Source: Hydnum rufescens UP504
Lineage: Eukaryota; Basidiomycota; Agaricomycetes; Cantharellales; Hydnaceae
Assembly (NCBI GenBank): GCA_014904985.1
Contig: MU129082.1
Span: 16,552-42,159, forward strand
Direction: 5' to 3'
Length of the DNA stretch: 25,608 nucleotides
The notes under the pieces are model-generated. The model did no database searches and was not told the origin of the DNA. It saw nothing but the letters and a program-made list of their open reading frames with translations. A program made the translations under genes and the position numbers. Below, piece by piece: positions 19,044 to 25,608 of this stretch. The stretch's first letter is position 1, and every line of letters starts with the position of its first letter.

Positions 19044-19505
19044 GAGGCGTCGGCAGTAGAGAGCTAGGGAGGGGACTTGAAGAGCGAGGGCGAGGCGAGG
19101 CAAGGCAAGGCGCCACGATGGCGAGGCGGTGCGAGACAAGTAGGATGAATCGTCACCTACCATTGAGGATGTATTCAAATCCTTTGACAGCTCCAAGTAA
19201 TTACTAGTACCCAGACGAAGTACGCATTATCCTCGATAAGTTAGGTGATTTAGCCATCGACAAGTCCCTGGATCAAGTTTTCCCTATTGAAGCTGTGACT
19301 GCCAGATGCTCTCCCCAAGCGCTTAGCACAGGTCGTTGAAGGTCGTTTCATAAGATCAGTTCCCGTAATCGGGAGTATTTCATTTTGGCGGATGCTTTTC
19401 CCCTTATTTTCCTTCCCTTTGAAGTTCCGTATTTGTCGAATTGTCGTCTCGGACGTTCCGTCTAGCTGTTCGAGTTTCCTTATTCCAGTATTGCGGGCCA
19501 GAATG
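19010..19505. repeat. Segmental duplication, right copy (5' end and upstream flank of TPR gene)
   Basis: Partner of 1-459, in direct orientation. It covers the first 11 codons of the TPR gene and its upstream region. Homology ends at gccagaatg (about 19497-19505). Confidence 0.85.
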
Positions 19506-19764
19506 GTCTTGCTACTACGCCAGCACAAGCTCAGTCTGTCTATGCCTTCGCGACCCTGCCTTGAAGGAAAGTCCTCGAGCTTGTTCCCTTGCCGCTCTAT
19601 GCCCGTTTGTAAGCCTTTCGTCTCCCTTCGTGTTGATACATCCACTCACTGGATGTAATTGAATTGAAAGATCTGCTCGCAGCTTGTGAGCAAGTGTGGC
19701 CTTCACGAAACGGACCCAGTAGTACTCGCCTGTGTCAAGGCTGCTCCGCTCGCCGAAGTTCTAG

Positions 19765-20130
19765 GAGCGAAGGGTATCGCGGCCGCACATTCAACGCCGC
19801 CCTTGGTCTTACAACCGATTTTCTGCCGTTGATAAATCCGGTCCCAGCACAGGATCTCCGGGACGATCTCCAGCACGATCTCTTCGCGATGAATTGGCTC
19901 ATGTTCCGTCACCCCCAAAGGCAGCACCTCCCCCCGTTCCTTCCCCCTCCCCTGAGCGACCTCCACCTGTTCCTCGTAAGGAGGGTTCTCACGTTCACAA
20001 ACCAGTTCCCTCGCCCCCGCACGCTCCTGTCCTCCCTCATCACCATCCCGCTTCAGGGCCCCATTCACCGGTGTTGCGGGACGTGGATGTTGGCGCAAAG
20101 GACCAACTCCTGATAAACATGAAGGATTGA
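19765..20130 (+). CDS. Proline-rich open frame, partial
   Basis: One frame stays open from the codon after a TAG at about 19762-19764 to a TGA after 20130. It encodes a low-complexity, Pro/Ser/Arg-rich chain (SPGRSPARSLRDELAHVPSP, later PPPVPRKEG and PHHHPASGPHSP) ending KDQLLINMKD. The first ATG in frame is at 19894; without it the segment could be a terminal exon. The composition suggests a disordered region, as in many fungal regulatory or gag-like proteins. I do not recognise a family. The GC-rich dispersed repeat follows about 30 bp downstream. Confidence 0.3.
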   Translation, partial: ERRVSRPHIQRRPWSYNRFSAVDKSGPSTGSPGRSPARSLRDELAHVPSPPKAAPPPVPSPSPERPPPVPRKEGSHVHKPVPSPPHAPVLPHHHPASGPHSPVLRDVDVGAKDQLLINMKD

Positions 20131-20159
20131 AGGGTCAAGGGCGGGACCGAAACCACAGA

Positions 20160-20490
20160 ATAGTGTGAAAAGCGGTGTCCCTCCGGTCAAGGCCAGACGG
20201 CGGGGCCCCCTCCGCCCCCATCTTCGCCCCCTTCACCTCAGTCGTCCCCACCCGCCCACAGGCCAGGTCCCGTCCCAGCTCCGGGCCTGGTGTACGTCCA
20301 CCCGGCCGCCCAGCCCACGATGTAGAAGCGCGTTCTAATCTGCCTCCCACCTCCCTTGCCCCGTCCTTCTCCTTCCGTCCCAACTCCCCCCTCTGGACCG
20401 CGTGCTGACAGGATCCATGCAGCTCCTGTTGGATCCTAGATGCAGGAGCCACCAAGAGGGGCTTGACACTAGGGACGGTTTTGGGTCCTA
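20160..20490 (-). repeat. GC-rich dispersed repeat, copy B (inverted)
   Basis: Reverse-complement partner of 12204-12530, about 7.6 kb away. An open minus-strand frame crosses it (20539-20135), but the equivalent frame is not kept in copy A, so it is not treated as a gene. Confidence 0.75.
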
Positions 20491-21540
20491 AACATGGCTC
20501 TGAGGCCGCAATGAACTGGAAATTCGCCTCTGGATTCACGAAAATTCTTAAAAATTCAATGACCTCCTCAACCCACCCCAGATGTCCGCAGCCTTGCCTA
20601 AGACGTGTTCACTCAGTCCTACCACCTTTCTTGACCCTCGTTTTCTTTATCAGTTGTTTGACAGCACTGAGGACATTCATAGAGTAGAAATCCCGTTGGC
20701 GGTATTTCGTAATTGCTTTGCCATTGAAGATAAATGGATCCTTACTGTGGCTACCAAGGCTCCGCATATCTGGACTCTGGAGATGTCCCAAGAGCAATAT
20801 ATACAATAGTGTCCCACCGAGAACTGAATTTACATTGTAATCCCCAAAGTTGCCATAAATCTCTGGAGCGACGTCCGCCATTCACTTGTTGCAAAATTCC
20901 AGGGCAATTTGGACACAAAGATCAACACAGGTAGCTTATAGCATTATGTAATCCAATCTCGATTGGTGCACTCCTAGGACGCACGTGGGGTGTCGCTGCC
21001 CGGTATCCCAAGGTTATTAGAACCAGCTCATTTTGAACGAAAACCATTTGACGTTATGAGTGATATTGGCTTGACAGGGTGCCCTCAACACTTCCAACGC
21101 ATGGATGATGACCATCTTGACCCGAAATGCTGACAGTGCCTGGCGAGTCCACTAAAAGTTACTGAAATCAGTCGTAAGAGACTCCGTCACAGGTAGGAAG
21201 CATAGAGTGTCTCCGGAGGTCCACCATGTAAGAAGAAAGGGCAAAGAGTTAGTTGTATGATGAGCCTCCGTCACAGTTTGCTTCTAACGTCGTCACCAAA
21301 CGTTGAACCTAAAAGGAATTCCCGCTACCTAGTAGCGGGTCTTGGCGGCCCAGATTCCCAGGTTTACTATATCGGGTAGCGGCGACAAGCGCCAATCCCC
21401 GACTCTTAAGCCGGTCGTCATGTGGATATTTTCCATCAAGTTGGTTTGTGTATGCTCAAGGGATAAAGACAGGTTTCAATTGAATTGGTGAGGAAGGAAA
21501 AGAAGGATGAAGGAGAAGAGAATATGAAGCTTAGTATCGG
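20491..21540. other. Gene-free stretch, one weak open frame
   Basis: A plus-strand frame at 20582-20809 (DPRFLYQLFDSTEDIHRVEI within it) has a protein-like composition but no recognised family or clear splice partners. A perfect hairpin, cccgctac-cta-gtagcggg, lies at 21321-21339. Confidence 0.3.
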
Positions 21541-22290
21541 AAGATGAAAAGAAGAACCATGTATACTACCCAAAGGAAATCATGCATACGTCCTAGGTCG
21601 CGTACAAATGTCGTGCGACAGTATGACACACTCAATGGCAAAACGGCTATTACGTGTAGATTATCTGCGATGCACTATCCTCAGTGTCCGCGAACGTCGG
21701 GAAGACAAGCTGTGGACCGCACAAATCGTCTTTGGCAAGCGGGAAGTTTCAGCCCACGAAGATGTGGCGAGGAAACAAAAAGTGACGCAGCGTCGACAAT
21801 ATCGCGAATTAATCGACATAGCCGAGAGTCATGAAGGAGTCCTACTATTTGCGCGCTGCATATTCGCAGCCACATGGAGCCCGAGAGACACCCACAATCG
21901 AACGTAAGGCACTCCTCCAAAAAAGGATCATGGCGCTTACAGTCTCAGGAACAAAGAGAACCGTATCTAAGGTATCCAATCCGAAACGAGAAGGCGGAGC
22001 TGTATAATTCGATTTAAAGGACACTGTAGATTTGCCAATCATACAGAACCTCGTTTCCCCAGAACGTAGGGAAGCAGCCGCCGTCTGGAGCTTCGCCCCC
22101 AGACAGACCAAATTGGAGAGCATGGACGCTACGACTCTCCTCAACAGGGGCCCAAGTACGTACGGCAAGCTAGAAGAATTGGGATCGGAGGTGTGCGCGA
22201 GGAGGATTTGGGTCCGGTTCGGCCCAAATGATCCCTCAACGATGGGTTCGAAATCGGCTATGGGTAGGGGCAATGGGAAAGGGTAATCCG
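21541..22290. other. Opposing open frames, function unknown
   Basis: Plus-strand frames at 21608-21907 (99 codons) and 22032-22286 (84 codons) face a minus-strand frame at 22273-21845 (142 codons). They cannot all be real. The plus frames contain charged stretches such as KQKVTQRRQYRELIDIAESH and could be two exons of one gene, but I recognise no domain on either strand. None is promoted to a gene call. Confidence 0.25.
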
Positions 22291-22470
22291 AGGCGATATT
22301 GAACCGTGACCATAATCAACCCGCTTGCGAGAGCAAAGCTTCCACGATCCATCCCCGCACCCGTAGCGGACCCTTCGACGAGGGAGCCCCCATGAACAAT
22401 TGCGCGGGTCAACCCGTGCTAATGGCGATTTCACTGAGAAGCATTAATTCTCTCACCATATGAGGACATC

Positions 22471-22527
22471 GTACATCCTATGATCCCGACTCACCTGAAG
22501 CATCGGAGAAACATGGCACGTAATGAT
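22471..22527. repeat. Imperfect direct repeat, copy 1
   Basis: tacatcctatgatcccgact, cacctga and ggagaaacatggcacgtaat match 22586-22639 (tacatcctgcaatccctact and ggagaaacatggcccgtaat) about 113 bp further on. No coding role is apparent. Confidence 0.65.
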
Positions 22528-22585
22528 TGCACAAATTCGAGTTCAAATTCAAATCAATGTCTATTGGCACCGTTGGTCAAAGACG

Positions 22586-22639
22586 TAATACATCCTGCAA
22601 TCCCTACTCACCTGACTGGAGAAACATGGCCCGTAATAG
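22586..22639. repeat. Imperfect direct repeat, copy 2
   Basis: Partner of 22471-22527 in the same orientation, differing by a few substitutions and a short gap near cacctga. Confidence 0.65.
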
Positions 22640-24073
22640 CTCATTTCCATTTTTATTCGTTTGGAGGCACACTTCAGGGATGCTGGAGGGAGGATAGGAT
22701 GCCGAAATCGATTCTAACGCTGACCGTATATCTTTTACTTACGGACGGCAGCTCATATGATGGTCGGGTTGGCCCGGCAGGCACGTGATGAAATACCAAA
22801 TCGGGTGGCACAGCCGTGGACGCGACATTCGAAACCCCGTGACGACGAAATGCTCCCTAAAGCCCTCTCTTACTTACGTAAGAGTCGGGGAAAATAGACG
22901 GGACCTCTGAGAAAAGTGTGCGTCCACCCACGTGATAGTGCCGCATTCCAGGACCCTCAGCTTTTCCGTCATCTCTTCGTTATCCTCCTCCCTTGTCTTT
23001 TGTTTCAGACTTACTGCGTGTTTCCGTTTCCCGACCTCTTTGCCATAGAATTTTTCCCTTGTTCCATGTAGCTCGCCACGGAACAAACACTGAAAAATTC
23101 AACATCAGCCCCGCTGAAAAACAAACCATTTATAGTGCGCTCAATGGATGAAGAATCCTCGAGAAAAACAGCACTCCCGCCTCAATCCCTGTTTTCCCAA
23201 CTCCCAAAGGCTTCTCATCGATAAAGAGGAATTCGACGCCTGCATCAGAGAATCCACAGGATCAGATAATGACGATAAAATGGAAAGGCCTTCGGTCGGT
23301 TCTGAGCCGACGGATTTCTTATTTGGGAGACATACTAACATTGTTACCAAACAGAGATGAAGGGAAGAAGTAGTTTGTCTTTCTCATTACTTACCCAAAT
23401 AGATCTATATGTGTTTCTCTGCAACAAAAAGAATGCAAACGACGAGCTGGTAGCGGGCTCTGCCGCGCAGTCGGCCTTAGTCGTTATACTTTAAAGGCAA
23501 GCAGCTAGATCCGGTCTACATGCGAAGTTGCGTACGTGTTCTTATAACCATTAGACCTGTATAATCTTCTTCCTCCTATTAAATACGGAGTAATACAAAC
23601 TAGCAGGGCAACATCTGGAGCACGCCAGTCGCATGGTCAATGATCGCCTATCTCGTCCAGTTGTAATCAGCCGGGGCCCGCTGAAATGTCTTTACGCCCA
23701 TGCCTCTTCCATCCAAAACATTGACACAATCAAGGGAGGGTCTGCCCTTATCGCAGACGATGAAGCGTAGTTGTGACGGCCAATTCTTGCGACTATCCAT
23801 GATCGTGGCACTGAGATGCATTAGTATTTGTCCCAATCCGGCAGAGATAGTGCGAGCAGAGATAAGGCATGTTTCAGAGAAGCGACAATCTATTCCTATG
23901 ACTCAAGGGCGAGTGGGGAAGACCAGCTGGAACACTTGCTAAACATATGATGCGGTGCCAGGTCCAGAATCTTAAAACATCGCGTATAGCCCAGTGGTGC
24001 AAGGCATATATCCCCAACCCAACAAGACTTGGTGTGGACTGCAGGATTAAAAGAGAGAGATCCCACGGATACG
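22640..24073. other. Gene-free stretch
   Basis: Short open frames on both strands (for example 23148-23360 + and 23700-23942 +) match no family I recognise. No repeats shared with the rest of the window were seen. The right border is set by the start of the third TPR-unit copy. Confidence 0.35.
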
Positions 24074-24990
24074 TGTCACCTCCTTGGTGTCGTGTTTAGA
24101 AACAGTAGTATTGTCCATTCAAAGCAATGTTGTAAACCAGTGAACCCTTATTGTTCTACTTAGCTGAAAATTAGCATGCAAGTCTTAATCCCCCACTCGA
24201 ACAACCCTGAGACTACAGTATCCTACATCCATTCCAAACATGTTCCTGCGTGTGTCGCTCCCCAACTCCAATTGACAATATGAGGAAACTTCAACCAGGT
24301 CTTACAACCCATACGGTAGCATGTACTGTAAGTGGGTATGATCTGCCCTGGCCTGATTTCAAAGCCAAAGAGAAGAACATTGTCGATCAGTGCGATCAGG
24401 GGCGAGTGAGTTATCGTACGGGCGCCGGGAACAACAAAGAGGAAGAAACGACAACAATATTCAGACATACTGCATTGAAACTCCGACCGCCAGCCTTTGA
24501 ATCGTACCTCCTTTGAGCGTGGCTTAGACGAAATCCATTCCTTTCGAATCCACCAGCCCCAAACAGCATCAGGAACACTTCCTGATAGGCCCGCACACTA
24601 ATATATTCCCACTCTAAGCGTGTCGAGAGTCGTCACCGAGGGAAGGATCGTCGCTCCGGAAGTGGCACCGTTCCCCATTTTAAGCGCCTTAACACTTCTT
24701 TGCACCCGTAGGGGGATGCACTCGGAGCCATCCCACCGTCAATCGGACTACCAGGTAGGTCGATCTCATCATTGTCGGGCCGAACGAGTCCGTTGAAGAT
24801 ATTGAGGACATTCGATGTCATGCGAGCTGAAGGTGTGTCTTCGATTTAACGTTAATGCAGATACTGGCAGGATGGCAGCCCTGGCACAGGCCAATCTGCA
24901 GGCAGTCAGCAATAAGTCATGGCGGTGAAAATTTGGAAAAGATGAATGGAGAGGTTGTGAAGAGGATGAGGGAGATTTGGGTGGAGTACA
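24074..24990. repeat. Segmental duplication: 3' flank of the TPR gene, copy 2
   Basis: Direct-orientation partner of 15347-16258. Shared blocks include ttgtccattcaa, ccgaccgccagcctttgaat (one base different in copy 1), ccaccagccccaaacagcat and ccattttaagcgccttaaca. The two copies differ by many small indels, for example eight or nine Gs against five in the g-run after acccgta. Confidence 0.85.
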
Positions 24991-25608
24991 GGTCCAATCT
25001 GTGGTTAGTGATGTGACGAATGCTCAAGGCCTCCTCGTTTGCCTTGAGGGCCTCTCATGGCGGCCAAGTTTGGAAAGACGATCGGAGTGGTTGTTAAGAG
25101 AATCAGCGAGATCTGGGGAAATACTTTGGGTCGATTTGCGGCTAACAAGCGATAAATGGCCAAGGCCTCCTCATTTGCCTTGCGGGCCTCTTCATCGCGG
25201 CCAAATTTCGAAAGACGAATGGAGTGGTTGTTAAGAGAACAAGCATGATCTGGGCGGAATACTTCGGGGCGAATCGTGGGCTAGCAAGCGACGAATTCCA
25301 AGGCCTCCTCATTGCCTTGAGGGCCTCTTCATCGCGGCCAAATTACGAAAGATGAATGGAAGGTTGTTAAGAGAACAAGCGAGATCGGGGCGGAATACAT
25401 CGGGGCGATCTGTGGCTAGCAAGCGACGAATTCCCAAGGCCTCCTCATTTGGCTTGAGGGCCTCTTCATGGCGGCCAAATTTTGAAAGACAAATGAGAGG
25501 CTGTTAAGAGAATGAGCAAGATCTGGGCGGAATACCTCGGGTCGATCCGCGCCAGCAAGCGACGAAATGTTCAAGCCTCCTCCATTCCGCCATGAGGGCT
25601 CTTTCATG
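24991..25608 (-). pseudogene. Third TPR-family paralogue, 3' part of the array, cut by the window edge
   Basis: Same 138-bp unit as the middle gene. Landmarks recur near 25137, 25275, 25411 and 25547 with spacing of 136-138 bp. Fragments such as ADRPEVFRPDLAHSLNSLS are readable on the minus strand, but no frame spans more than about one and a half units because of 1-2 bp indels. It lies on the same strand as the other two copies and has the same 3' flank. The 5' part lies outside the window. Confidence 0.6.

Noticed and set aside
19044..19196. Upstream ATG (19196) as the start of the TPR gene
   Set aside because: The left copy has an in-frame stop just upstream of the MPFRR start, and the extra 51 codons have no recognisable protein character.
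20135..20539. 134-codon minus-strand frame across GC-rich repeat copy B
   Set aside because: The other copy of the repeat does not keep the frame, and the composition is what GC-rich DNA gives by chance.
1..25608. CRISPR array, bacterial operons or phage genes
   Set aside because: No short regularly spaced identical repeats with unique spacers; genes have spliceosomal introns; no ribosome-binding sites or operon spacing.
1..25608. tRNA or rRNA genes
   Set aside because: I looked for GGTTCGAATCC-type B boxes and cloverleaf arms and for rRNA core motifs, and saw none that hold together.

Overview
The window looks like a repeat-rich, gene-poor stretch of a basidiomycete genome, most likely Agaricomycetes. 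The signs are many short GT-AG introns (about 45-90 nt), a pyrimidine-rich promoter, 138-bp tetratricopeptide (TPR) repeats of the kind expanded in mushroom genomes, a basidiomycete-type DDE integrase, and a solo LTR. Nothing bacterial was seen. All family names come from motif recognition by eye; no search was run.

Layout. 1-459 holds the first codons and upstream flank of a minus-strand TPR paralogue that runs off the left edge. 1009-4562 (+) is a many-exon gene with HECT E3 ubiquitin-ligase-like features, a probable pseudogene. 4563-8690 is a nested repeat block almost without CpG: two copies of one ~400-bp element in inverted orientation, an old LTR split by one of them, and a young CpG-rich solo LTR with a target-site duplication. 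8699-10608 (-) is a broken DDE integrase/transposase gene. 12204-12530 is a GC-rich repeat whose second copy lies inverted at 20160-20490. It abuts the truncated, frameshifted C-terminal half of a FAD monooxygenase (12528-13698, +). 15347-19505 is a complete duplication unit holding a five-exon TPR gene (16259-19043, -). 19765-20130 (+) is a proline-rich open frame. 20491-24073 has no recognised gene. From 24074 to the right edge a third copy of the TPR unit begins.

The main theme is a cluster of at least three same-strand copies of a STAND/NLR-like TPR gene. Copies share their flanks as well as the gene, and the cluster is interleaved with decaying mobile elements. The N-terminal four introns of the middle copy splice in frame, but the TPR array carries many 1-bp indels in homopolymers and an in-frame TGA where neighbouring repeats read CGA. 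The indels may be real decay or consensus errors in a long-read assembly. The CGA-to-TGA change and the CpG loss in the older LTR suggest cytosine deamination acting on repeats.
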